Below, one piece after another: positions 1 to 6,896 of a stretch of DNA of 15,286 bases. The notes beneath the pieces are model-generated. The model did not search any database and had not been told where the DNA came from. It saw only the letters and a list, made by a program, of their open reading frames with translations. Origin of the DNA: an uncultured Selenomonadales bacterium (GTDB lineage Bacteria > Bacillota > Negativicutes > Selenomonadales > Selenomonadaceae); contig CALEPR010000203.1 in assembly GCA_937910665.1 (NCBI GenBank), positions 1 through 15,286 of the forward strand. The letters are read 5' to 3'. A program made the position numbers and the translations under genes. Numbering within the stretch: position 1 is the stretch's first letter; every line of letters starts with the position of its first letter.

Positions 1-156
1 CCCTCGCGACTTGCCAAAAATGTGCAGGGAATTTTTGTGGGTGCATCTAATTGGTCTTCAGACCCTGCATTTAATGGCATTATGGATAACATTCTCGTTG
101 CAAAGCGCGCACTGTCTGCAAAAGAAATAGCTGCATTGAAAAAAAACGCGCTGTAG
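1..156 (+). CDS. C-terminal fragment of a LamG-like (concanavalin A-like) domain protein
   Basis: An open frame enters from the left edge in frame 1 and ends at TAG 154-156, giving 51 residues. The visible part includes FNGIMDNILVAKRALSAKEI, which matches the last strand of laminin-G/jellyroll domains (pattern G-x-I/M-D-n-v/i-x-v-x-x-R-A-L-S-x-x-E-I). Such domains bind glycans or proteins and occur in surface proteins and in phage tail or receptor-binding proteins. Only the tail is present, so the full architecture and function cannot be given. An AGGAGGT follows directly after the stop but leads only to a seven-codon frame. A strong terminator lies about 55 bases downstream. The gene has no functional link to clpP and belongs to the left block that looks foreign to the rest of the window. 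Confidence 0.6.
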   Translation, partial: PSRLAKNVQGIFVGASNWSSDPAFNGIMDNILVAKRALSAKEIAALKKNAL

Positions 157-210
157 CAGGAGGTGCCTATAGACGTGCAACAATCTTTTTACTCATAAAA
201 ACTAACTCCG

Positions 211-254
211 AAAAAAGCCCGTGCCGAAAACCAAATCCTGCACGGGCTTTTTTT
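211..254. terminator. Strong bidirectional Rho-independent terminator
   Basis: A perfect inverted repeat pairs 211-224 (A-run, then GCCCGTGC) with 240-253 (GCACGGGC, then T-run) around a 15-base loop. The GC core is 8 bp and is flanked by A on one side and T on the other, so it can work both ways. It lies between the LamG tail (plus) and the small broken gene (minus), whose frames converge here. Confidence 0.85.
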
Positions 255-275
255 GTATACTGCAGAAAGAAATCA

Positions 276-582
276 TCAGAGCGTTTGATACATAAACACG
301 CACCCCTCATCGTATTTGGGTTTGACGTGCTGCTGCACAAATTGCTCTTGCTCACGCGGCAGCCGAGAAAAGCCCATTTTCCCGTAATGCTCAATGAGCT
401 TTTTTTCTGGAAGCCTCTCTCAAAATCTGACGGTCTTTTTCGTGTTCCTTTGAAATCCACTCCTCAAATGCTGCAACCTCTTTGTCCAGTTCGGTAAAAT
501 CTGGGCGCGGAGTGTCGCGAATGGTTCTCCACGCGGCACTTTGGTTAAGCATTTCCTGATATTCCTTTGTGATAACGCGCAT
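276..582 (-). pseudogene. Small hypothetical protein gene, frameshifted in a seven-A run
   Basis: The gene starts at ATG 582-580 behind AAGGAGG, with an extended -10 promoter upstream. The first frame gives 63 residues starting MRVITKEYQEMLNQ and stops at 391-393. Just before the stop the coding strand has seven A (plus-strand T 400-406). Removing one A would continue the protein without a break into another frame that stays open to TGA at 276-278. That second frame reads as normal protein, including LIEHYGKMGFSRLPREQEQF. The restored product would be about 101 residues, charged and probably helical, with no membrane segment. I do not recognise the family. The break could be a real mutation, a phase-variable tract or a homopolymer error in the assembly. 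The gene converges on the terminator at 211-254, which would end its transcript. Confidence 0.6.
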
Positions 583-617
583 AAACGCCTCCTTAACAAT
601 AAAAAATCTCTGCCTTT

Positions 618-626
618 AGTATACCA
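618..626 (-). promoter_or_regulatory. Extended -10 promoter for the small minus-strand gene
   Basis: On the minus strand the bases read TGGTATACT, a perfect extended -10 (TG-N-TATACT). It is about 35 bases upstream of the ATG at 582. No good -35 is present at 17 bp, as is usual for extended -10 promoters. Confidence 0.5.
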
Positions 627-670
627 CGCGCTGCGCCCTGCCGTCTACCTTACGACAAAGCGTAGCGCGC

Positions 671-1246
671 GTGGAGAAAAAACTATTTTTTCTCGGCGGC
701 TGCCTTTTTGGTGCGCTGAATAATCGAATCGTTTTGCTTGGCGGTCCGATAAATGACGACGTTGCAAATTCGATCGTAGCACAATTATTATTTTTGGAAT
801 CAGAAGACCCTGACAAAGATATTCATCTTTACATAAATAGTCCCGGCGGAGTTGTTACAGCCGGACTTGCAATTTATGATACAATGCAATATATCAAGCC
901 GGACGTTTCAACCATTTGCATTGGACAGGCGGCGAGCATGGGTTCACTGCTTTTAACTGCTGGTGCGAAGGGTAAACGTTTTGCCTTGCCTTTGGCGCGA
1001 ATTATGATTCATCAGCCTTTGGGCGGTGCAAGCGGTCAGTCAACCGATATTCAAATTCAAGCGCGCGAAATTTTAAGACTGCGCGAAGTCGGCAACGATA
1101 TTCTTTGCAAGCACACAGGTCAGCCGCGTGAAAAAGTTGTGGCAGATACCGAGCGCGATAATTTTATGACTGCGGAGGACGCAAAAAATTACGGCTTGAT
1201 TGACGACGTAATTTCGCGACCGGTGAAAACTGATTCTGAGGATTGA
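671..1246 (+). CDS. clpP: ATP-dependent Clp protease proteolytic subunit, N-terminus replaced
   Basis: ClpP is the serine peptidase of the ClpXP degradation machine; two heptameric rings form a chamber capped by ClpX. The catalytic triad is S89 (in QAASMG), H114 (MIHQPLGG) and D163 (TERDN). Their spacing of 25 and 49 residues equals that of E. coli ClpP (97/122/171). Homology is excellent from L16 (base 716) on, with LNNRIVLLGGPINDDVAN. Before that, the usual segment ending YDIYSRLL, including the axial-gate loop and first helix, is absent. The 15 residues in its place (from GTG 671) match nothing in ClpP, and the GTG has no ribosome site. Neither other frame restores the missing part. The protein is therefore either a broken copy or the product of an assembly join. 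clpX follows 69 bases downstream. The usual upstream neighbour tig is not there. Confidence 0.85.
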   Translation: MEKKLFFLGGCLFGALNNRIVLLGGPINDDVANSIVAQLLFLESEDPDKDIHLYINSPGGVVTAGLAIYDTMQYIKPDVSTICIGQAASMGSLLLTAGAKGKRFALPLARIMIHQPLGGASGQSTDIQIQAREILRLREVGNDILCKHTGQPREKVVADTERDNFMTAEDAKNYGLIDDVISRPVKTDSED

Positions 1247-1315
1247 AAAGTAGTCGGCAGTCACTATTCAGAAAAAAACTGACAATGGACTGCTTAATAC
1301 AAAGGGTGAAAAATT

Positions 1316-2560
1316 TTGTTAAAGTTCGGCAGAGATGACACAATCTATAAATGTTCCTTTTGCAGTAAACCTGACACGCAAGTTAATCGACTTATCGCCG
1401 GGCCAAACGGAGTTTATATTTGCGACAACTGCATTAAACTTTGCTCGGAAATTTTGGACAACGATGAGAAAGATGAATCTTTCGTGGACGCAGAGAAATT
1501 GCCGAAGCCGAAAAGCATTTGCGAAACTCTTGACCAATACATTATCGGACAGGACGAGGCGAAAAAAACTTTGTCGGTCGCAGTTTACAATCACTACAAA
1601 CGACTTGGACAAAAGACGACTAAAAAATCTGACGTTGAGATTCAAAAGTCAAACATTTTAATGATTGGACCAACGGGCAGCGGCAAAACTTTAATCGCGC
1701 AAACTCTTGCAAAAATTTTGAATGTTCCATTTGCGATTGTCGATGCAAATTCTTTGACTGAAGCGGGTTATGTCGGCGAAGATGTCGAGGACGTTTTGGT
1801 TTCTCTCCTCCAGTCCGCAAATAACGACGTAATCAGAGCGGAGCGCGGAATTGTTTACATTGATGAGATTGATAAAATTGCGCGAAAGCCCGGAATGACT
1901 CGCGATATTTCCGGCGAAGGAGTTCAGCAAGCACTTCTGAAAATTTTGGAAGGTAGCGTTGTAAATGTCCCTGTGCCCGGAAGTCATCGTCAACAACTTT
2001 CCGAAGTCGTTCCGATTAACACCAAAAATATTTTATTTATCTGCGGCGGCGCATTTAACGGACTCGATAAAGTTATTGAGGAGCGGACGAAAGGCGGTCA
2101 ACTTGGTTTCGGCGCGAAAGTTGAGAGCGACAGCGAAAAAGATATTAGCAAGACTTTAAAAGAAGTTTTGCCGGACGATTTACTGAAAGATGGTTTGATT
2201 CCTGAATTTGTCGGACGCTTGCCGATAATTGTAACCTTCGATGCGTTGGACGAAAATGCGCTTGTCGATATTCTTACCAAGCCGAAAAATGCTCTGGTCA
2301 AACAATATCAAAAGTTGATGGAGATGGACGGCGCGAAACTTGTTTTTGAGGACGACGCTTTGAAGTTGATCGCACGCGAGGCAATTCAGCGGAAAACAGG
2401 CGCGAGAGGTTTGCGCTCAATTCTGGAAAGAATTATGCGAAATGTTATGTTTGAAGTTCCTTCAGTCAGCGGAAAAACAGTTTGCACAATTACAAAGGAA
2501 GATGTTCTTCACAATCGTCCGCCGAAGTTGAGAGCGGACTCTAGAAAATCTGCGTCATAA
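1316..2560 (+). CDS. clpX: ATP-dependent Clp protease ATP-binding subunit ClpX
   Basis: ClpX is the hexameric AAA+ unfoldase that recognises tagged substrates and feeds them into ClpP. The start is TTG 1316 behind AAAGGGTG (1302-1309). The N-terminal zinc-binding domain has C13, C16, C36 and C39. The AAA+ core shows Walker A GPTGSGKT (118-125), pore loop GYVG (151-154), Walker B IVYIDEID (179-186) and the sensor-2 motif GARGLR (362-367). The ClpP-docking loop is LGF (263-265) rather than the common IGF. At 414 residues it is close to the usual length of about 420. One oddity is that the RKH pore-entry loop is missing: the equivalent stretch reads VPVPGSHRQQLSE. It probably shares a transcript with clpP upstream and lpxB, which begins 22 bases after its stop. 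Confidence 0.97.
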   Translation: MLKFGRDDTIYKCSFCSKPDTQVNRLIAGPNGVYICDNCIKLCSEILDNDEKDESFVDAEKLPKPKSICETLDQYIIGQDEAKKTLSVAVYNHYKRLGQKTTKKSDVEIQKSNILMIGPTGSGKTLIAQTLAKILNVPFAIVDANSLTEAGYVGEDVEDVLVSLLQSANNDVIRAERGIVYIDEIDKIARKPGMTRDISGEGVQQALLKILEGSVVNVPVPGSHRQQLSEVVPINTKNILFICGGAFNGLDKVIEERTKGGQLGFGAKVESDSEKDISKTLKEVLPDDLLKDGLIPEFVGRLPIIVTFDALDENALVDILTKPKNALVKQYQKLMEMDGAKLVFEDDALKLIAREAIQRKTGARGLRSILERIMRNVMFEVPSVSGKTVCTITKEDVLHNRPPKLRADSRKSAS

Positions 2561-2582
2561 AAATAGAAAGGCGGTCAGGTTT

Positions 2583-3716
2583 TTGAAAATTTTTTTGTCA
2601 GCCGGAGAAGCGTCGGGAGATGTTCACGGCGCAAGTTTGGCGCGCGAAATAAAAAAATTGTCGCCCGAAGTCGAATTGCTCGGACTTGGCGGAGATGAAA
2701 TGCAAGCGGCGGGCGTTCGACTTGTCAGAAATTACAAAGATTACAATGTCATGGGCGTGGCGGAAGTTATAAAAAATCTTCCGCGCATTTTTAAATTGCT
2801 GGGCGACTTGACAGAAATTATTCGCGCCGAAAAACCTGATCTCTTGGTTTTGATAGATTATCCCGACTTTAATTGGCGACTCGCAAAACGCGCAAAAAAA
2901 ATCGGCGTAAAAATTTTGTCCTACATACCGCCTTCGGCTTGGGCGTGGCGAAAAGGTCGAGCGGCTGACTGCGCAAAAATTGCGGATGAATTTATCGCAA
3001 TTTTTCCTTTTGAACTTCCGGTTTACGAAAAGGCAGGAGCAAAAATTTCCTTTCTCGGAAATCCTCTCGTCGATACAGTTAAACCTGAACTTTCAATGGC
3101 GGAGTCGAGAAAATTTTTTCAAGTTGCGGAAACCGACAATGTTATTCTTTTAATGCCGGGCAGTCGTCGACAGGAAATAAAATTGCTTTTGCCGGAAATG
3201 TTGAAGGCGGCGAAAATTTTATCCAAGCAAGGAAGGATAAAATTTTTTTTACCTGTGGCGCATGGCGTGGATTCGGCAGAAATCGAGCGACAAATTTCAG
3301 CGTCGGAGATTGAAATAACTTTGGCGAAAAATCATCGCTACGACTTAATGCAAATTGCCGATGCAGCTATGGCGACTTCGGGGACTGTCGTAATGGAGGC
3401 GGCGTTATTAAATTTGCCGTGCGTCGTCCTCTACAAAATGGCGCGACTGAATTATTTTATTGGAAAACTTTTGGTACAAATCGAGAGTTTCAGTTTGCCT
3501 AACATTTTGGCGGGGAGAAAAATTCAACCGGAACTTTTGCAGGATGAAGTTCAGCCTGAAAAAATTTCCGCAGAAGTTTTAAAACTTTTGCGCGGCGGAG
3601 AAAATCGCGAAAAAGTTTTGTCGGATTTAAAATTTGCTTGCGCGAAGTTAGGCGAAAAAGGAGCGGCGGCGCGAGTCGCAAAAAAAATTTTGGAAGTCGC
3701 CGAGAAAAAATTTTAA
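2583..3716 (+). CDS. lpxB: Lipid-A-disaccharide synthase
   Basis: LpxB is a membrane-associated GT19 glycosyltransferase. It joins UDP-2,3-diacylglucosamine to 2,3-diacylglucosamine-1-phosphate to form the lipid A disaccharide. The start is TTG 2583, eight bases after AAAGGCGG. Family hallmarks are the N-terminal SAGEASGDVHGA, IDYPDFNWRLA, the PPSAWAWRKGR segment (YxSPxxWAWR in most homologues), LLMPGSRRQEI near residue 190 and ATSGTVVMEAALLNLP near residue 265. The length of 377 residues is typical. It shows that the organism makes lipid A and has an outer membrane. The gene sits directly after clpX, away from lpxA, lpxC and lpxI with which it is often clustered in Negativicutes. A terminator follows two bases after its stop. 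Confidence 0.96.
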   Translation: MKIFLSAGEASGDVHGASLAREIKKLSPEVELLGLGGDEMQAAGVRLVRNYKDYNVMGVAEVIKNLPRIFKLLGDLTEIIRAEKPDLLVLIDYPDFNWRLAKRAKKIGVKILSYIPPSAWAWRKGRAADCAKIADEFIAIFPFELPVYEKAGAKISFLGNPLVDTVKPELSMAESRKFFQVAETDNVILLMPGSRRQEIKLLLPEMLKAAKILSKQGRIKFFLPVAHGVDSAEIERQISASEIEITLAKNHRYDLMQIADAAMATSGTVVMEAALLNLPCVVLYKMARLNYFIGKLLVQIESFSLPNILAGRKIQPELLQDEVQPEKISAEVLKLLRGGENREKVLSDLKFACAKLGEKGAAARVAKKILEVAEKKF

Positions 3717-3717
3717 C

Positions 3718-3758
3718 AAAAAAATTCCCGATCGATTTGGTCGGGAAAAAATTTTTTT
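3718..3758. terminator. Bidirectional terminator between lpxB and the ABC ATPase gene
   Basis: TTCCCGA (3725-3731) pairs with TCGGGAA (3741-3747) around a nine-base loop. An A-run precedes it and a T-run ends near 3758. It separates two converging genes and can serve both. Confidence 0.8.
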
Positions 3759-3761
3759 ATT

Positions 3762-4496
3762 TCAGTCTGTAATTTTCAAAAAAATTTTTTTCATTTCCTC
3801 TGATTGAAAAACTTCTTCAGCCGAGCCAATTTTTAAAATGCGCTTGTTGAGCAAGATAACTTGATCGGCAAATTTTTTTACCTGCTCCAAGTCGTGAGAA
3901 ATTAAAAGTATCGCCATATCTTCCTCCGCACAAAGTCGAGCCGCAAGTTCATAAAAAATTTCCATCCCTGCCACGTCAACGCCGCTGACAGGTTCGTCAA
4001 GCAAAAGTAAATCCGGCAGCGGGTCTAAAGCAAGCGCAAGCAAAATTCTCTGCAACTCTCCCCCTGAAAGTGCGCCAAGTCGTCTGTCGATTAAATGCTC
4101 GGCTTTCACTCGGCGCAAATTTTTTGTCACGCGGTCGCGAATAAATTTTTCAGGAAACAGCCAGACAGGTTTCCAAGTCAAGCAAGCCGCGAATAAATCT
4201 AAAACCGAAGTTGGTGAAGTCGCATCGAATTTCAAAGTTTGCGGAACGTAACCGATTATAGGTTTCAAATGTTTTCCCTTTGCGTCGAAATAATTTAATT
4301 TGCCTTTGTGATCTACTTCGCCAAGAATTGATTTCAGCAAAGTTGATTTGCCTGCGCCGTTCGGTCCGATTAGTGCGGTTAATTCTCCGCAGTTCAAAGT
4401 AAAATTTACGTCCTGAAAAATTACAAGTTCGCCGACCTGCACAGAAAAATTTTCTACTTTGGTTTCACAAAGTTTTTTGTCGTGATGATTTTTCAT
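3762..4496 (-). CDS. ABC transporter ATP-binding protein, metal (zinc/manganese) type
   Basis: This is the nucleotide-binding subunit of an importer, acting on the cytoplasmic face of the inner membrane. It carries Walker A GPNGAGKST (about residue 43), Q-loop GYVPQ, signature LSGGELQR, Walker B LLLLDEP with D-loop SGVD, and the H-loop SHD. The 244-residue length, YVPQ context and overall layout fit the ZnuC/AdcC/MntB branch, so zinc or manganese uptake is likely. The substrate is inferred from family resemblance only. Its start overlaps the trpS stop (ATGA, 4493-4496), implying translational coupling. No permease or metal-binding lipoprotein gene is adjacent: the next gene downstream is lpxB on the opposite strand. 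The partner subunits must be elsewhere or missing. Confidence 0.88.
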   Translation of the reverse strand: MKNHHDKKLCETKVENFSVQVGELVIFQDVNFTLNCGELTALIGPNGAGKSTLLKSILGEVDHKGKLNYFDAKGKHLKPIIGYVPQTLKFDATSPTSVLDLFAACLTWKPVWLFPEKFIRDRVTKNLRRVKAEHLIDRRLGALSGGELQRILLALALDPLPDLLLLDEPVSGVDVAGMEIFYELAARLCAEEDMAILLISHDLEQVKKFADQVILLNKRILKIGSAEEVFQSEEMKKIFLKITD

Positions 4497-5506
4497 TTGA
4501 AGTAATCAATCTTCATCGCGCTTTTAAGTCTGGCTAAAACTTCCGCAGCTTTTTCACGCGCAATTTTTGTGCCGCGCTCGAGAATTTTCCAAACTTCGGC
4601 AGGATCATTTTCAAATTGAGTTCGACGTTCGCGAATTGGAGTTAAAGTTTCTTCCAAAACTTCCAACAAAAATTTTTTAACTTTTACGTCGCCGAGTCCG
4701 CCGCGTTGATAGTGTTCCTTCATTTCGGCGACGGTTTCTCTGTCCTCGCAAAAAGCGTCGAGATATGTAAAGACAACATTTCCTTCAACGTGTCCGGGAT
4801 CAGAAACTTTTATGTGCAGAGGATCGGTATACATTTCCTTAACCTTCGCCGAAACAGTTTTTGAATCGTCGCTGAGATAAATGCAGTTGCCCAAAGTTTT
4901 GCTCATCTTCGCCTTGCCGTCAATTCCCGGCAATCTTCTGCAAACTTGATTTTGCGGCAATAAAATATCCGGCTCGACTAAAACTTCTCCGTAAAGCTCA
5001 TTTATCTTGCGGACAATTTCTCTGGTCTGTTCAAGCATAGGAGCTTGATCTTCTCCGACAGGAACAATATTTGCGTCAAAAGCCGTGATGTCTGCCGCTT
5101 GACTGACAGGATAGCACAAAAAACCTGCGGGGATACTTGCCTCAAAATTTTTCTGCGCGATTTCATTTTTAACTGTGGGATTTCTTTCCAATCTGGAAAC
5201 GGTGACAACATTCATGTAGTAGGAAGTCAATTCAAAAAGTTCTGCAACCTGCGACTGAATAAAAATTGTAGACTTCTCCGGCTCCAATCCGACCGAAAGA
5301 TAATCCAGAGCGACATTCAAAATATTTTCACGAACTGCGGCGGGAGTTCCGGCGTGATCAGTCAAAGCCTGAGCATCGGCGATCATAATAAAAATTTTGT
5401 CGAAGTCTCCCGAATTTTGAAGTCGAACTCTTTCGCGCAAACTTCCGACGTAATGTCCAAGATGTAATTTTCCTGTGGGTCTGTCACCTGTCAAAATAGT
5501 TTTCAT
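4493..5506 (-). CDS. trpS: Tryptophanyl-tRNA synthetase
   Basis: This class Ic aminoacyl-tRNA synthetase charges tRNA-Trp in the cytoplasm. The start is ATG 5506-5504, giving MKTILTGDRPTGKLHLGHYV, which matches the family's usual beginning. AAGGAGG lies upstream at 5519-5525. A GTG at 5569 in the same frame would add 21 residues but has no ribosome site and no homology, so I reject it. The HIGH-type motif is HLGH in PTGKLHLGHY, and the KMSKS motif is KMSKT (AKMSKTLGN). Specificity-pocket sequence such as PVGEDQAPMLEQTREI is also present. Length is 337 residues, normal for bacteria. No T-box leader is visible in the upstream region, although many Firmicute trpS genes have one. Confidence 0.97.
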   Translation of the reverse strand: MKTILTGDRPTGKLHLGHYVGSLRERVRLQNSGDFDKIFIMIADAQALTDHAGTPAAVRENILNVALDYLSVGLEPEKSTIFIQSQVAELFELTSYYMNVVTVSRLERNPTVKNEIAQKNFEASIPAGFLCYPVSQAADITAFDANIVPVGEDQAPMLEQTREIVRKINELYGEVLVEPDILLPQNQVCRRLPGIDGKAKMSKTLGNCIYLSDDSKTVSAKVKEMYTDPLHIKVSDPGHVEGNVVFTYLDAFCEDRETVAEMKEHYQRGGLGDVKVKKFLLEVLEETLTPIRERRTQFENDPAEVWKILERGTKIAREKAAEVLARLKSAMKIDYFK

Positions 5507-5618
5507 AAAAAAATTTTTCCTCCTTAAAAAGTTTTCTAATTGAATATCGCAGATTTTTAGCTGATTCACAACTGTTCTGTCTGCAATTTATATGTAAATT
5601 ATGCCGATTATTTTTTTT

Positions 5619-5647
5619 ATTTTACTTGTTATTTTTTTGTCCGTCAA
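5619..5647 (-). promoter_or_regulatory. Sigma-A promoter for trpS
   Basis: On the minus strand TTGACG (5642-5647) is followed by a 17-base spacer and TAAAAT (5619-5624). It lies about 105 bases upstream of the trpS ATG. No terminator or antiterminator structure was recognised between promoter and gene. Confidence 0.65.
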
Positions 5648-5792
5648 ATCGAGAAGGAAACCTCCGAATTTTTTTAGTCGTGAGTATGTCAAATTTGTGT
5701 TACCTTCTGTTGCACTCATTTTTTTTATCTGTCCGAGTTCATTTTGTAATTAACTTTTACAATGCGCCGGAACTTTTAGTCGAAAATTTTCA

Positions 5793-5821
5793 TTGACTGA
5801 AAAATTTTTCTGTGCTATTCT
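5793..5821 (+). promoter_or_regulatory. Sigma-A promoter for the rplU-prp-rpmA operon
   Basis: TTGACT (5793-5798), a 17-base spacer and TATTCT (5816-5821). The predicted transcript starts near 5828, giving a leader of about 90 bases before rplU. Confidence 0.75.
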
Positions 5822-5827
5822 ACCGCT

Positions 5828-5918
5828 TGTATTTCAACCGCACAATTAAGGTTTTCAAATCAGAAATTTTTTCTGTACCGAACTTGGCGAGTTCATCTTT
5901 ATGGAGGTGTTTTGTAAA
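5828..5918 (+). promoter_or_regulatory. Structured leader of rplU (possible L21 autoregulatory leader)
   Basis: The leader holds two small hairpins: CAGAAA (5861-5866) with TTTCTG (5870-5875), and GAACT (5880-5884) with AGTTC (5890-5894). The second lies just upstream of the ribosome site GGAGGTG (5903-5909). Firmicute rplU genes are known to carry an L21 leader RNA thought to mediate autoregulation. Position and structure fit, but I cannot confirm the family consensus by eye. Confidence 0.4.
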
Positions 5919-6230
5919 ATGTATGCAATTATTAAAACCGGCGGCAAGCAGTACAAAGTTGCCGAAGGCGACGAAGTAATTGTCGAAAAGTTGGAAGTTG
6001 AGGAAGGCGACGAGGTGACTTTCGAGGAAGTTCTCACGATTGTGGACGGAGAAAATGTCAAAATCGGTCAGCCGCTTGTCAGTGGAGCAAAAGTTTCAGG
6101 CAAGGTCGTCAAGAATGGAAAAGGTCCCAAAATTCGCATCTTCAAGTTCAAACACAAGACAAATTATCGTCGCCGTCAAGGACATCGTCAGCCTTTCACA
6201 AAGGTTAAGATTGAAAAGATTGAGGGTTAA
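5919..6230 (+). CDS. rplU: 50S ribosomal protein L21
   Basis: L21 binds 23S rRNA in the large ribosomal subunit. The start is ATG 5919, nine bases after GGAGGTG, and gives MYAIIKTGGKQYKV, the standard family beginning. A GTG-type start at 5901 in the same frame is rejected because it precedes the ribosome site. The conserved C-terminal part includes KIRIFKFKHKTNYRRRQGHRQ. At 103 residues it has the canonical length. It is the first gene of the operon; the ribosome site of prp (GAGGG, 6222-6226) lies inside its last codons, so translation of the two is probably coupled. Confidence 0.98.
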   Translation: MYAIIKTGGKQYKVAEGDEVIVEKLEVEEGDEVTFEEVLTIVDGENVKIGQPLVSGAKVSGKVVKNGKGPKIRIFKFKHKTNYRRRQGHRQPFTKVKIEKIEG

Positions 6231-6233
6231 TTT

Positions 6234-6572
6234 ATGATTCGAGCGGAGATTTTTACTCAAACGGACGGAAAGATGATTGGCTTTTCTGTGGACGGTCACG
6301 CCAATACTGCGCCGCGCGGTTATGATATTTACTGTGCGGGTGTGTCTTCGCTTGCACAAGCGGCTTTTTTGTGCGTCAGGGATTATCTGAAAAGAGATTT
6401 CGACGCAGACTATGCTCACGGCAAGTTGATGATGAAGTTGAAAAGTCCGGCAGACGAACTGACTGAGGCAGTTTTTCAAACAATGCTGATCGGTTTGCGC
6501 GAGATTTCAAAAATTGCTCCGAAGATTGTAAAAATTAAATTCACTGAAAAAGAGGTGCAAGAAAATGTTTAA
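6234..6572 (+). CDS. prp: Ribosomal-processing cysteine protease Prp
   Basis: Prp (YsxB family) removes the N-terminal extension of ribosomal protein L27 in Firmicutes and related groups. The catalytic pair is visible as H22 (in DGHAN) and C34 (in YCAGVSSLAQ), with the conserved D31 between them, at the same positions known for Staphylococcus aureus Prp. Length is 112 residues, as usual. The gene lies between rplU and rpmA, which is the classic arrangement. Its last eight bases overlap the start of rpmA (6565), and it carries the rpmA ribosome site GAGGTG inside its 3' end, so substrate and protease are made together. Confidence 0.96.
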   Translation: MIRAEIFTQTDGKMIGFSVDGHANTAPRGYDIYCAGVSSLAQAAFLCVRDYLKRDFDADYAHGKLMMKLKSPADELTEAVFQTMLIGLREISKIAPKIVKIKFTEKEVQENV

Positions 6573-6855
6573 TTTTGATCTGCAACGTTTCGCTCACAAA
6601 AAAGGTGTCAGCTCGACGAGAAACGGTCGCGACAGTCATTCAAAGCGTCTTGGCGTTAAAGAGCAGGCAGGAACTTTGGTGACGGCAGGAAGTATTTTGG
6701 TTCGTCAGCGCGGAACTCATTTTCATCCCGGAACAAATGTCGGTCGCGGAAAGGACGACACGCTTTTTGCAAAAGTCGAAGGCAGAGTAGCTTTTGAGCG
6801 CAAGGGTCGTTATCGTCGTCAAGTCAGCGTTCACCCTGTCGCGGCGCAGGCGTAA
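6565..6855 (+). CDS. rpmA: 50S ribosomal protein L27 precursor with Prp-cleaved extension
   Basis: L27 reaches the peptidyl-transferase centre with its N-terminal tail. The precursor begins MFNFDLQRF and then AHKKGVSSTRNGRDS. By analogy with the staphylococcal LQFF/A site, Prp should cut after F9 to release a mature protein starting AHKKG. E. coli L27 lacks this extension. Length is 96 residues. The body (SKRLGVKEQ, GSILVRQRGTHFHPG, VGRGKDDTLFA) is fully conserved. GAGGTG sits a few bases upstream of the ATG, inside prp. The operon's terminator is about 150 bases downstream at 7009-7055. Confidence 0.98.
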   Translation: MFNFDLQRFAHKKGVSSTRNGRDSHSKRLGVKEQAGTLVTAGSILVRQRGTHFHPGTNVGRGKDDTLFAKVEGRVAFERKGRYRRQVSVHPVAAQA

Positions 6856-6896
6856 AATTTTTTTGAGATTTTTGAGATTGTCGAAATTTAAGAAGC

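Noticed and set aside
175..198. Seven-codon GTG frame behind AGGAGGT after the LamG gene
   Set aside because: Too short to support as a gene; the ribosome site may be chance or the relic of a lost downstream gene.
5045..5467. 140-codon plus-strand frame inside trpS
   Set aside because: It is the reverse shadow of a clear trpS gene and has no start signals.
5507..5569. Longer trpS start at GTG 5569
   Set aside because: No ribosome site, no match to the family beginning, and AAGGAGG lies between it and the ATG at 5506.
5507..5640. T-box riboswitch upstream of trpS
   Set aside because: The leader is only about 105 bases, and no T-box consensus (AGGGTGGNACCGCG type) is seen on the minus strand.
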